Source: Guyanagaster necrorhizus
Lineage: Eukaryota > Basidiomycota > Agaricomycetes > Agaricales > Physalacriaceae
Assembly: GCF_019112545.1 (NCBI RefSeq)
Contig: NW_025064898.1
Location: 463,993-527,992 of the forward strand
DNA length: 64,000 bases
Reading direction: 5' to 3'
Part shown: positions 33,650-44,302 of the stretch, one piece after another
Numbering within the stretch: the first letter of the stretch is position 1
Layout: each line of letters opens with the position of its first letter
Notes under the pieces: model-generated
Database searches by the model: none
What the model saw: the letters and a program-made list of their open reading frames with translations, nothing else
Told to the model about the DNA's origin: nothing
Program-made: the position numbers and the translations under genes

Positions 33650-35115
33650 ATGGGGCCCACAAGCACAAGACGAGCAGTGGTTGATGGTGAGATAGTGGTC
33701 CCTGCGTGTTGTTTATCGCTAACGTACGGATTACATAGTGGCCATGTTCGTGGTAACTCAAGTGCGTTTTCTCCAAACATATTGATGGAACATTCGCTGG
33801 AGGCCTTTTTGCCAGGTAGCATTATATTATACAATGAAGGTGTGAGCTCTATGTTACCTCTCTCAGGAACTTGTCAACTGACACGGCATATCAGTGGGTC
33901 CTAGACGCCTACGTACCCTCGAACAAGGGGACCAAAGTAAAAGGGAAGCAGATGGAGGTTCTGAAGAGATTGGGTCATGAAGAGCTTGTGTTGGATGAGT
34001 ATGAACGTGCGTGCCGTGACTGCTACCCAACTTACACGTTCACCGACCTTGGAACATACAGGAACACTGGCCAACGAAATTATCCATCCAGACGATATTC
34101 CCGTTCGTTTCTCAGGCGCGTTTCGCAAGGTTCTCTTTCTTTACGTCAACTTATGCGTCTCCAGATATCGGCGGACTAGAACCAATAATATCTTCCCTCC
34201 GCGAATCCGTCATATATCCTCTCATATATCCCGACTTATTCACGACTTCGTCTTCACTGCTTGGTGCACCGAGAGGTGTACTGCTATATGGGCCACCAGG
34301 ATGCGGGAAGACTATGCTTGCAAAAGCTATGGCCAAAGAAACTAAGGCCACCTTTATCAACATTTCCGCGTCAGTTCTAACCAACAAGTGGTTCGGAGAA
34401 TCGAACAAGCTCGTTGCAGGCTTGTTCGGTCTTGCCCGGAAAACGCAGCCTACAATAATATTCATCGATGAAATTGATTCCTTTTTGAGGGAAAGAGCGT
34501 CGAATGACCATGAAGTCACAGCAATGATGAAGGCTGAGTTCATGACGTGCTTTTTTTCCAATACTTATGGATGTGCTGCATGGGCTGATGAAAATGTTCT
34601 AGCTTATGGGACGGTCTAACATCTGGAACAGATCGCATACTAGTGTTGGGCGCAACCAACAGACCGAACGATATTGACGTTGCCTTTCTACGTCGTATGC
34701 CCAAGAAGTTCGCAGTACCGCGGCCAGATAGCCAACAACGGCTAAATATACTCAAACTAGTGCGTATCCATGAGTTTCTTTCTAGTGTCAACGGTTTAAT
34801 GGTAGCTCAGATGCTGAAAGATACCGCGTTGGCTCCTAACTTCCCCTTGAGCCTCCTCGCCGAGAAAGCAGAAAACTTGTCGGGATCAGACCTCAAGGAA
34901 ATATGTCGAAATGCGGCTATGATGCCGGTGAGGGAGTACTTGAAGGAGCATGCGGGAAAAGACGGGGATCTTGCGAAGGGACAAATTGAGGTGAGCATGC
35001 TATTGGCGTCTTCGAGGCTTTTTCTGATCACTGTGACTAGGGTTTTGATATCCGACCTCTCCAAATCGAAGATTTCTTCGACGGCGAAATGATAATAACA
35101 CAACCACTTGATTAG
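33650..35115 (+). CDS. MSP1: mitochondrial outer-membrane AAA ATPase Msp1/ATAD1
   Basis: Exons at 33650-33686, 33739-33749, 33816-33839, 33895-34006 and 34062-34115 lead into the AAA domain from 34165. The spliced N-terminus forms one TM ([20 protein letters not shown]), followed by the linker [19 protein letters not shown]. The AAA core has [14 protein letters not shown], Walker [11 protein letters not shown], Walker [15 protein letters not shown], sensor [11 protein letters not shown] and arginine finger FLRRMPKKF. Msp1 extracts mislocalised tail-anchored proteins from mitochondria and peroxisomes. Exons of 11 and 24 bases occur in the TM part, and the intron at 34116-34164 needs a GC donor (gcgcgt). 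The C-terminus ends [13 protein letters not shown]. Confidence 0.92.
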
Positions 35116-35564
35116 TGGTGTGCAATGCGTTGGGATAATTTATTTATTAGATAGAGTGTTAGGTATTGCTACATAATGGATAGATATCCATGTATTTTGT
35201 ACATGTATACAAGTCTTGTGATTCACTCTGCTCACGCATGTTCAACATTCAACGCGGACGACATATCATACTCACTAAAGAGCGCATGCTATTATGATAA
35301 ATACTCTGTCCATAGTGCCCGAACGATGTTGTACAGATGATCTGTGCTAGTACGAAGGTAAAAACGATAAACTGAAAGGTAAACACGGCAAACTCGAAAA
35401 GCAGTAAACGACGGTTATGATATCCTTGGAAAGATTGCTCATGCAAGGTTAGATGGTATTACGTCCGAAGCATGAAAGTCCAAGATCCGGTATGAAGGTG
35501 TAGACTACGTGAGAGGCCAGGCAGTATATATATAGAGCGGACATGGCAAGTTTTCCAAGGATAC
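35116..35564. other. convergent intergenic spacer
   Basis: About 450 bases between the stop codons of MSP1 and the minus-strand LEA2-like gene. Only 3' flank sequence is apparent. Confidence 0.4.
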
Positions 35565-37027
35565 TCAAGCAGCAGATATCGACAGCTCAATCGGACAATT
35601 GGCATTCGTAACCTGTGTTGTCGTTGAGCGCGATCCAATGAGACCTACTATGTCCATTTCCAAGATTAGCTTGAATTTGACCGCTACAAATGAATACATT
35701 TGTCTGAGACGATCTGGTTCTTCATGCGGAAGACACTCACAATCACGAGCGCCAGACGCCGAAGCAGCGGCGTTCCTGCAACCATCGTACCAATTGTTCC
35801 CTTGGATATAGGATGAAAAGCAGAACCTTGTGGGGAAGTAGAATCTCGCTTACAGGTTGCATCCGAATCGTTCGAGGCAATGTAGGAGAAATTCAAGGGA
35901 AGAAGAAATTCCGGGAAGGATTTAGCAGGTACAGTCTTATGGCCCGTGCTGCCTGTCGCAATTTCCCTACTTGTGTCTAGGTCATAGACATAACCCTTGA
36001 TATTGGAGAATATCAGAGGCAGGATATTGCTCCCTGTGTTAAGTTGAAGATCGGCATATGCAGGGAAAGAAAAATTGGCCGGCGAACGATTGAAGTACGT
36101 TGGTACAGCGGTTTTCCAGTCGCCGGTGGCATTGGCAAGAGGAGTGTCACTGTTAATCGTCACACTCGGCACCCGTGGTACCATGATAGCCAGAAGTATC
36201 CCGACACTGCACAAAAGATGAGGGAAAGCATGGAAATGAAGTAAGTAGGAAACGCACACAATCGCGAGACCAAATAAGAAAAATACTGTTACTCGTCTTG
36301 TGAACCATTTGCCACACATCCCACGTTCTCCTCGCTTCCATGCGGTCCACTTTCCCTGACGACTCTCTCTCTTCTTTTCCCGCCTGCCGGCCTTGGACAT
36401 GTCGTGCAGTTCTGAACGCTGCCATTCGGGACCTAGCGCAGGTACCGTGACCAGCTCAACAGGGCCTACTGTATTTTGACTGTCTTCCTTGTGCTTTGGT
36501 GTCAATGGTGGTAGAGGTTGGTATCTAGAGCAGAATCAAAACGGAGAAAGAGAACAGTGTGCCGTTACTCACCCGTCATTATTTCCAACCAACGCAGAGC
36601 TATACCTAGGTCCTGCATTGTTGAAGTCGGCGTAGATATCAAAGCCCCCGTTGCCCTGCTCTTCATCCTGGCCACCCTTCAACGGCTCCTCCCTACCAGC
36701 GAAGAAGAAAGAATTGCGATTATATCCAGCACTTCCGTAGTTATCTAGATTCCGTGACGCGTGGTCTGGATTGAAAAAAGAAGATGCATCGTCTCGTGGA
36801 GTCCTCTGTGAGCCGTAATTGTTGCCTGTAGGTGATGGATAGTCGTCATTCAATGCATCTGCTGAGCCTTTACGACCATAAAACGATGAGACGGTGGATT
36901 TTCTGTCAGGATCCATTGGAGCGTTGTGGTCAGACGGAGAGCTCTCACCGGCCAACTCAGCACCGCCACCCACATCAGTGATGGTCACGTCACGCCAGGA
37001 CGGAGTTTTGCCGGGAAGCGCGAACAT
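35565..37027 (-). CDS. single-pass membrane protein with extracytoplasmic LEA2-like domain
   Basis: From ATG 37027 the protein has a disordered, Gly/Ser/Asn-rich cytoplasmic region of about 210 residues with an FNPDHASRNLDNYGS-type middle, a very basic stretch (KAGRREKKRESRQGKW), then one TM (TVFFLFGLAIVCVLLAIMV). After the TM a beta-rich domain follows, including NFSFPAYADLQLNTGSNILP, YVYDLDTSREIATG, FPEFLLPLNFSYIASNDS and, after two introns, VKFKLILEMDIVGLIGS and a stop at 35565. The arrangement resembles fungal LEA2/Tag1-type proteins. Several N-x-S/T sites lie after the TM, consistent with a lumenal or extracellular side. Function unknown. Confidence 0.72.
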
Positions 37028-38470
37028 TCCCTACTCGGGTATTCCGCTACTCCCGAGTCCCGATCAGTGTCCAAATTCATCAAGGCCGGCCCGAGATTCC
37101 GTTCAAAGCAACCACTGCCTCGCACCAAAACTCTTTCCCGTACCACAATGACCTGCTTCTCTTCGACCCGAGACGACAGCCTCAAATAGTATCCGACGAT
37201 ATGGTGCATATTCGGAGAGAGATACAGTAGATTATGATGCGAACGATGACAGAAACACGTTGGCAGTTCGTCGTCGAGCTGTGTCCCCGCCATTACCGCC
37301 ATTGCCATCGAACTCGACGCCTCAGTTTACCAAGAATGTCTGTTTTCTCCCATGGATACTGTTCCCTTGACGCCTCGCTTGGAAGACTCTGAAGTCCGGC
37401 GTGCCTTAACTACATGGTCGTTGCAGACACGTTGTTCGATTCCACTCGCCAGATAATGCGGCTGAAAAGAATCATAAAGGTTCAATATGTGGTTCTCCAT
37501 CTCGTTCATCCTCATTTCGTTCGAAGCTATCCCATGGCCCCAGCTTCATCTCTTTCCGACCTCCAATACCATCTTCGTTCCTTTCATTACCCTTTTCTCG
37601 CCGCCCGGACCCTGAAACCAATACACTGTTCTCTGTCTGTAGCCACATAACAGCTTCTATTGACTCAGGCCGCCAAACACTGGTTCCCGGGATCGGAACA
37701 ACCGACAAGCTTACACAAATAACCACGGCCACAGTCCCTGGAAGCGAAGCGAGAGACACAATGGCATGGCGCGACGGGCATCAAGTTTTCCCATGAAGCT
37801 GTTTCTGCCCTTCTGGAAGGACAGAGCCTGGGTATGGACAAGGCTCGCGAGTGGCCGTGTTTCAAATGGTTCTTGCTGTTATCGGAGATCATCGTCTTTG
37901 TATATGGTGCTGTTGCGTGTCTTACGCTCCATCAATATGGTTCCGAATTGAGTCTTCCTGATAATAAAGAATGCCCATATAACCCACATAACGGCTTCGG
38001 ACCACGCAGACGACATGTGCGTTGCAGACTGGGATATTCTCGTCTTGATAACCTTAGTGGCATCTTTACTACTCACTGCCATGATTGGATTAACAGGAAC
38101 CTTGTTGAATTCTCTGCCGATTCTTGCGGTGTACACCCTACGTCTTTGGCCAGCCCTCATCGCCATGCTTGCTGTTGGATACACCAGTTACAAGTGCTCC
38201 ACCCTCTCTCCCGACCGCAAGCTCGACTTCTCATGGAGTAAATATTACACACCGTTAGGACGTCTATTAATACAGAACTCTCTTCGCTGCTGCGGATTCT
38301 ACAGCCCTCTCCATGAAGCTACTCCTGGTCACTAGCCACCATATGGGACCCGACATTCTCCGTTGTCTTCTTACATCTGACCAATATCGTGATCGCGCTT
38401 CTCTGCTCAAATCATGTAACGAAAGCATTTGGGAAGGGTATAACGCCGAAGCTATCGACTAACTGCATTT
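37028..38470 (+). pseudogene. damaged tetraspanin-like membrane protein locus
   Basis: The plus strand carries recognisable tetraspanin pieces: TM1 FKWFLLLSEIIVFVYGAVAC, TM2 DILVLITLVASLLLTAMIGL, TM3 ILAVYTLRLWPALIAMLAVG, the extracellular CCG motif in QNSLRCCGFYSPLHEATP, and TM4 FSVVFLHLTNIVIALLCSNH with tail VTKAFGKGITPK. They do not lie in one frame. The reading frame ends at 38335 shortly after HEATP. TM4 follows at once in another frame, and the second half of the large loop, normally carrying more Cys, is missing. Upstream, blocks with coding character (AYSERDTVDYDANDDRN; PLTPRLEDSEVRRALTTW; PDNAAEKNHKGSICGSPS) also sit in different frames without workable introns between them. I call it a pseudogene; unpolished sequence is the alternative. 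Confidence 0.6.
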
Positions 38471-38778
38471 GATGTTCAAGCTGATGCACAAAGGTTGTCT
38501 AAGATTGTCGGACCAGAAATGTCGAGGGCAGCTTCAAGTGGGAGGTTCAGAGAGGACAAGGCATAAGTATTAAATAAGGAAACATAGGTCAGCGAGTATA
38601 GATTGAGTAGGAGGTTTTCTTGTAGAGTAATACCAAGATTTCAAAGCGATACCGAACTATAGAACAAGGCCTATTTAGAGAAGGAGTTTTTATACTGAAT
38701 CATTGAATGTAAAGGAAGCGAATGTTGATGATGCTTAACCCGCCTTGAAGGGGTCTTGTATAATGTTCACTTCAGGTC
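38471..38778. other. intergenic
   Basis: About 300 bases of 3' flank between the tetraspanin locus and the small minus-strand gene. Nothing recognised. Confidence 0.35.
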
Positions 38779-39237
38779 CTACAAACTCAAGTGAGCCAAC
38801 TGCTTGTCACCAAATCCCTGTGTTGCTGATGGTGTGAACCGACCTTCACTCGATTTTTCTGTCTGCATGCCTTTCTCCACATCAGGCACGAAAAATAAGG
38901 CGGGCAAAACCCAATATCCACGAATTTGGTCTCGAGTAGAGTCAGGGATTAGATTGAGGTCGCTTTCAACAGGTTTTTCCATGAAGTTCATATGCATGGC
39001 CGTCGCAGGTAGGTCGGCCACACCCGACCGTGGTGGTGGTGGCACAACACGACGGAAGAAATAGATGCATGCGAAGATGATGCACATCCCGACTACGATG
39101 ATGGAACCTAGGCCAAGACAGGTTGAGCAGCGGAAATATACTAGAATAAGACAGGAGCGCATACAAATTACAACAACTAAGAGGACAGTGTCATCGCTGT
39201 CAGAAGATTGCTCGCGTCTTGAGAGGAAGGATGGCAT
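38779..39237 (-). CDS. orphan single-TM protein 1 of minus-strand group
   Basis: Two exons (39165-39237 and 38779-39107) with a gtatgc donor and a ggcctag acceptor; phases close to 133 residues. Splicing joins two half-TMs into one continuous hydrophobic segment (VLLVVVICSIIVVGMCIIFA), which strongly supports the intron. The N-terminus is short with a charged SRREQSSDSDD stretch and no cleavable signal. After the TM comes FFRR and then PPPPRSG and an acidic, Ser/Thr-containing tail. It contains no known domain. Its neighbours at 39635 and 42778 share strand, size and design, but I see no clear sequence identity. Confidence 0.6.
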   Translation of the reverse strand: MPSFLSRREQSSDSDDTVLLVVVICMRSCLILVYFRCSTCLGLGSIIVVGMCIIFACIYFFRRVVPPPPRSGVADLPATAMHMNFMEKPVESDLNLIPDSTRDQIRGYWVLPALFFVPDVEKGMQTEKSSEGRFTPSATQGFGDKQLAHLSL

Positions 39238-39634
39238 CGTAGCTGAGATATACAGTGGTCCAATAGCGATTCGATAGCGATCGAATCGTTCTACGCAGGA
39301 TTTATACGACGCCCAAGCGTGAGATGATTGGTTTACTTGTAGCTGTGCATCTCGATCTGCTCTCGGTGAGATCTAGCAACACATTGTGCGCTCTAAACAC
39401 GGTGAATGACTTGGCCTCGGGAGATTGAATCAATAGGTAACAGCAAAGCTGTTTTTCTTTACAGCTCGAAGCATATTTACGGAACGCTCTTCGGTAATCA
39501 CCATAGAGTCGCTGGGTGATGTTTAACCTTATATAGTTGTTAGAATGAATCAAAGCTTGAGAGTGAAATTATATGACAGAAGTACAGTACATGAGATAAT
39601 GCTGCAGTTGATGATAGACAAATATAGCTGTATC

Positions 39635-40194
39635 TTATAGAGGGTGACCCGACTGATCCCTTGGATTAGGGGGACAAAACGCCCCGGCATTCCGTTGATC
39701 TATAAGTCTGGGAGGCGCTAGAAAACCTGAACAAGTGGGTCAACGATTTTCGATATACGAAGGGAAGATCCATACCATTCGAAGTTGGTATCGTGGTATC
39801 GTCAAAGGAACACTGTTTGTCGAGTTTCGGCGATGATGTTCGAGTGATAGAAATTCCGCTTTTGGTTGCGCCATAATTTATGTTCAAGCTGTGACCTAGT
39901 ATAGATCCACAGTCAGGTGATGGCTCAAATAGTTCTGGGAAAAAATTACCTTGCAATCTCTGACGTTCGTACAGCTTTAGTGTTATCCATCTATCCCAAA
40001 GCGCCAGGGAGTAAAAGACTAGCAGCAGACAAATAATGACGATGCCATCTAAAGTAACGGAGAAAATTGAGTGAATAATCAAGGAAGTGGCAAACTGACA
40101 TACAGTTCAATGTCACTATGCTCTGCGAGCCAATATCAAAACAAGGTTCCAACCCCGTGTCGGGCGTTGGTTGGTCTGCAGCGATGGGGGCCAT
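39635..40194 (-). CDS. orphan single-TM protein 2 of minus-strand group
   Basis: Four exons (40104-40194, 39950-40048, 39776-39895 and 39635-39726) all break in phase 1 with canonical sites and close to 133 residues. The N-terminal 28 residues contain a Pro/Asp-rich start and one Cys. The TM is GIVIICLLLVFYSLALW, followed by a basic stretch DRWITLKLYERQRLQ and a soluble tail with many Ser/Thr. The last exon gives an Arg/Pro-rich end (RNAGAFCPPNPRDQSGHPL). An unspliced reading that stops at 39666 is also open, so the C-terminus is less sure than the rest. No family recognised. Confidence 0.6.
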
Positions 40195-40731
40195 GGAGAG
40201 CAGGGTTAAGATCGCTTGGGATCACAGCAGCAACGGGGCTTTATGGTGTTCGTCAACCATAGATGATATAAGAGTACAGCATTTCCGGAGCGGTGACAGA
40301 ACAATAAGCCACCGAGCCCATTTCGGCTGTGTGTCCCATACAACGAGGCTTCAAGAATACGCCAATCAGTCCGATTCGGTCGTTGTGCGTGTTCAATGTA
40401 GCATCAAAGCGAAGGCAGTGTTCCGGTGTCCGAAATAGACTGCAAGGGAACCAAGTACTCCTCAGAGTTGTGCTCAGCAGCTCGCGGTAATGCAAGTCAG
40501 GCAGTGTCTTTAATGATGGTGGCTGGGAGCATTTAGCAATAAAATTTCAAATTGTGCTACAAAGATTGCTCCTTCCATCCTCGGCAGCCGAGATGAGCCG
40601 AGATGAGGATCATCCCGAATTTGGCTGGAATTATGTTCCAAAAGTCAACGTTCAACTTACAACCGGAGCAAACGGAATTATACCGATCATAGCACGGTAC
40701 CACTGGGGGACGCAAGTATATAAGATCTACG
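40195..40731. other. intergenic, promoter side of orphan gene 2
   Basis: Ordinary CpG-containing sequence of about 540 bases. Short frames only (for example 40554-40772) with no support. Confidence 0.35.
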
Positions 40732-42134
40732 ACATCCCCCCACTTGTGACTCATGAGCTTCACACTGTCTGATTTGGTTGTCTGTGCTATCTAGTCAATT
40801 TAGTGATGTGCTGGCCCTAAGCCAGCCCTCTAAAAGCCCAAGCTGAACCAGGTCCAAATGACAGCTTTGGAGGGCTCAAGGCTTGGCTTAGTGCTTTCAA
40901 AGCCTTGAGCCAGCCCCAGGCTTTCTGGATGTATGTATAAGTCTTTTAATTCTATAATTCTGATGAGTTTGACATACTCTCATAGTGGAAGGATGTCCAA
41001 TAGCAAATCTCACCAGTAGATCCCTCAACTACAGCATCTACCTCATCACAAGTGTGAGGCAAGTACATGGAGCTGAAGCATGATGTCACATCTTCCAATC
41101 AAAATAATGCTCTGGAAGTGTATATGGATTCAAAGCTGACAGAGCATCAGAAGGTTGATACTTATTACTAAAACCAATGTATAAATACACTTTCATGCCC
41201 TTGGCATCTGTTAGGAATGTGCCAATAGAAAAGAGACTGGATGCATGCAGCAGGGGCCATGGAGTGTATGGGTCTTGGTGAAGCTATTAGCAGTATCACC
41301 TCTGGATTGAAGCTCTAAGATGGATACAGACAGAGGTCCATGAGATGAGAGACAAAGTTAGTCCTACAGAGTCAGAGGTCCACAGACTGGAGATGATAGT
41401 TGACTTGAAGGTCAACAGAAGAGAGAGGGTTGAATTGAGAGCAAAGTTATTGAACTGAACCAAGTTGATATTTGAACTGAGATATGTACAAGTAATTCTA
41501 CAGCTTATATACTAGTGCAGAGTCTGAGAAATTGGGTTCTAGAGATCAAGCCTATGTCTGGAGTATTGTAGCTAGAGGACTCTGATATACACATAATGGA
41601 ATCTAGGTGTGATAAATTAAAGAGATGAAATTAGTAGGTGAAATATAGAATGGAATATGAAATAGAAAATGGGAAAGCAGGGTCTAATCAATTGTGAAGT
41701 TTGGATGATAGAGGTTGGATTGGAATGCTCACTATTCCTTCATTGTGTGGAAACCCTTAAGTTAGTTTGTGAAGTGGAGATTTGCACCATGTGTATTACA
41801 TGGTAGCAAAAGAAGATTGTCAACAAAAGTTGAAGTCCTGTGTGGATTTGTGCTACAGCCTGCATTTATTGCAAGAGGCAGAAGAAGGGAAGAAACTTAG
41901 ATATTAATGGGTTTATCATAATGATTTCTGTAGTCTCATCACATGGTGTTGAGATGACAGAATGCTCTTTCACAATCAGAAAGTAGGGTGAATGAATCAT
42001 TGTAGCTGAGGGTGAGGGCAAAGAAGAAGTGAATTTCTGTAGAGTGTAAGTTAGCAATGCAACCAAGAAAATTGTTCAGTTACCTTCTAGTAGGAACACA
42101 AGCCATTTCCCATTTGGTAAGTTAAAATCCTCTT
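40732..42134. repeat. 1.4 kb CpG-free block, likely silenced repeat
   Basis: I checked every line and line junction: no CG dinucleotide occurs between the CG at 40730-40731 and the CG at 42135-42136. The block is AT-rich and has almost no open frame. Its left part (about 40805-40930) is a nest of AGCC-rich inverted repeats, for example gggctcaagg near 40873 against ccttgagcc near 40906. This is the signature of a methylated repeat or of CpG-directed mutation in a basidiomycete. No transposase or reverse transcriptase motif survives. Confidence 0.8.
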
Positions 42135-42777
42135 CGGAAGGTCAGTTTGACTCGCTTGAGTTTGCATTTCGAATCTGGCCTGATCACCTATCAAGCGATT
42201 GAGAGCCAAAGAACGAACTTGGACGTGAATATGATGGTCATCTCGGCAGCGTCCGCGCTGTATGAATCAAGTCAGCAAATGCTATGTTCCGGAAGGACAG
42301 CCCGGACAAAGTGCATTTTTCCCCCCTTTGTTGGTACATTTTGCTAAGATAAGGGTCTTTTGAGACCACGTTCTGCTTTCACTAGGAATTGTTCTCAATA
42401 GATGAACAACTCGATCCTTTGAGATCCCGGTGATGATTTTCCTTTTTGTGAGATAGTAGCTAATGTACAACAAATCGGATTCCAGATCATTCCTGCCCAC
42501 CGGCATTTATGCCATGCTATGATTAATATGTTCAAGAGCGCGTGACCGTGGCAACCAGCCGCCCAAAATTCGAGAGCTGGGATAATTACTGGTTGAAAAC
42601 TGATGATATAAACCCTACAGATTTGTGAGTCTCATAGCAAACGACATGAAAAGGTAACGCACAGTATAGACGTTCCGGAAAAATACCACAACTTCAGGCA
42701 GTCGCAAGGCTCCTGCCGATTCGCGTTCATTAAGTTCGGCAACGGGTGGGGGGTTGAAGATGTAGCGAGCTCCAAAA
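42135..42777. other. intergenic
   Basis: About 640 bases of normal CpG-containing sequence between the CpG-free block and orphan gene 3. The alternative minus frames at 42615-42824 run out of phase with the supported exon of gene 3. Confidence 0.35.
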
Positions 42778-43121
42778 TTAAGCCACTGCATAACGGACTG
42801 TCCGCTCCCCCATCCCGCATTCACGTGAAAAGACGGGGCGGCTGGTGTTGGGTAATGGCGTCAGAAAGGCCCATTGTATATAGACAGCTTCACTCTGACC
42901 CTCGCCTGCATCTGACCTAAGAGGTAGACGGAGCTGACACCACTGGGAAAAGACCCGACAAAATACTGTGACAAATGCCATATTAATGGCGCAGAGGGAC
43001 ACTAAATGGATGAAAATCTGAGTTTTCAGACAGTACGCTTACCAATCAGCATAAAAGCAACGAGACCAAGTAAAATAATGGAAAAAATGGCAAGAACGAA
43101 AGGGGGAACTGCTCTAATCAT
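42778..43121 (-). CDS. orphan single-TM protein 3 of minus-strand group
   Basis: Two exons (43043-43121 and 42778-42965) with a gtaagc donor and a gtcacag acceptor give 88 residues in phase. The first 26 residues are a hydrophobic N-terminal anchor (MIRAVPPFVLAIFSIILLGL), then a Cys- and Arg-containing soluble tail FCRVFSQWCQLRLPLRS and an acidic/Gly stretch. It could be a signal anchor rather than a cleaved signal. No known domain. Same strand and architecture as the two genes 3-4 kb to the left. Confidence 0.5.
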
Positions 43122-43483
43122 GTCGTCTAACGGTCAAGTCGTCGATGGAACGGTGGACAAATAACTTAAGACGTCGGTCCTTATAAATTACTATCCATGA
43201 AGCTGCTGTTTTGCAGTACAATAATGCTGTTATGCAGCTTGTGCTGCACTTGTGAATTTTCTGAACTTGCAGACCCCATAATTAACTTGTGTCCACAACA
43301 GTGTATTTCCGAAAATTCCGATACAAAGAGATATCACCACCTCGTAGCAAAGTTGTCCAATGCTCAGTGCTCAAGCTGGGGATGTCATAGTAAGAACAAT
43401 TTGAAGATTCCTTAGTTAAGTATCATCTGGAAACTGTAGCTGTCAAGCATGCGGTCTTTGGAGCTGTGACTGAATGACCTGAG
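43122..43483. other. intergenic
   Basis: About 360 bases. A 72-codon Cys-rich plus-strand frame (43197-43415) begins with a hydrophobic run, but it lies in a probable promoter and has no other support. Confidence 0.3.
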
Positions 43484-44302
43484 TCATAGTCGCTGTACAT
43501 TGGCAGTGTGGTGTTGTGCAAGGGATTTCCCTAGGTGCAGAAACGCATAGCTTCGAGGAATTCGGGTTTCAAGGATGTCCGGACCCAGTGCAGAGCTGTT
43601 CCTGACGATGTTGAATTGCATTGCCAGTAACGCAGAAGCTGTAAAGAAGTTGAGGGACGAATAGAACTGTCACAAACTTGGCTTTCGTATTAGGCACCGG
43701 CTCCTGACCAACAGTGAACAGCTGATCAGAGCAATGCGTGCGCACTTACATTCGTCAGATGTTTGCGCTTCTTCCGGCATAACGTGGGACGACTTAACAT
43801 GATCATGCGAAGGTGTAAGTGCCGGAGGTTCTGGCATGGGGACTCGCTAAAATCCCAACGTTCAGCTAGAATAGAAGATAAGAACATTACGGATTCAAAG
43901 AAGCATTAACGTGGATCGTGGGGGCATACTGGCACGTAGAAAAGTAGGTCTCGTTATTATTGAGGAGCCGTAACATATCCAGATGAGAACCGAGACCCAT
44001 TGAAGCAATTGGACACCAACACCGGTCACAGTTATCTGTTGGAAATCAAACAGAAATAAGAAATCGACACGACACTCTCAGCCGAATCCTGTAAACTTAC
44101 TGCTAATCGGGACCTTTCCAATCCCACCATATTGCTGTTAAAAAGAATGAACAGAAGAGTGATGAGCCTAAGATTAAGAGGAAGTAGGCTGAGCTGTTAC
44201 CTGACAGGTAATAAGAACTAGTACAGTTGTTTTAGAATGCGGAAGTGATTTGATGATGCCCGTAATAAGCGCCAATTGCCAGGGGAGCAAAGTCCAAAGG
44301 GT
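43484..44302 (-). CDS. unidentified multi-exon gene, 3' part (membrane/secreted)
   Basis: Five minus-strand exons (44201-44302, 44101-44134, 43911-44035, 43750-43846 and 43484-43638) have canonical GT..AG introns and fully consistent phases, closing at a stop codon at 43484; together they encode 170 residues. The first has a hydrophobic segment (WTLLPWQLALITGIIKSLPH, then TTVLVLITC), the next ones a Cys-rich patch NNCDRCWCPIASMG and LNNNETYFSTCQYAPTIH, and the tail is Pro/Ser/His-rich, then LLAMQFNIVRNSSALG. The 5' end is not resolved; possible upstream coding segments reach at least 44.5 kb. I do not recognise the family. Confidence 0.55.

Noticed and set aside
37435..37452. tRNA T-loop-like string gttcgattcc
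   Set aside because: No acceptor stem, D-arm or anticodon arm can be drawn around it; it lies in the tetraspanin locus.
43197..43415. Cys-rich 72-codon plus-strand frame that could be a small secreted protein
   Set aside because: It starts hydrophobic and has many Cys, but it sits in the promoter of orphan gene 3, has no intron or conserved pattern, and the signal is too weak.
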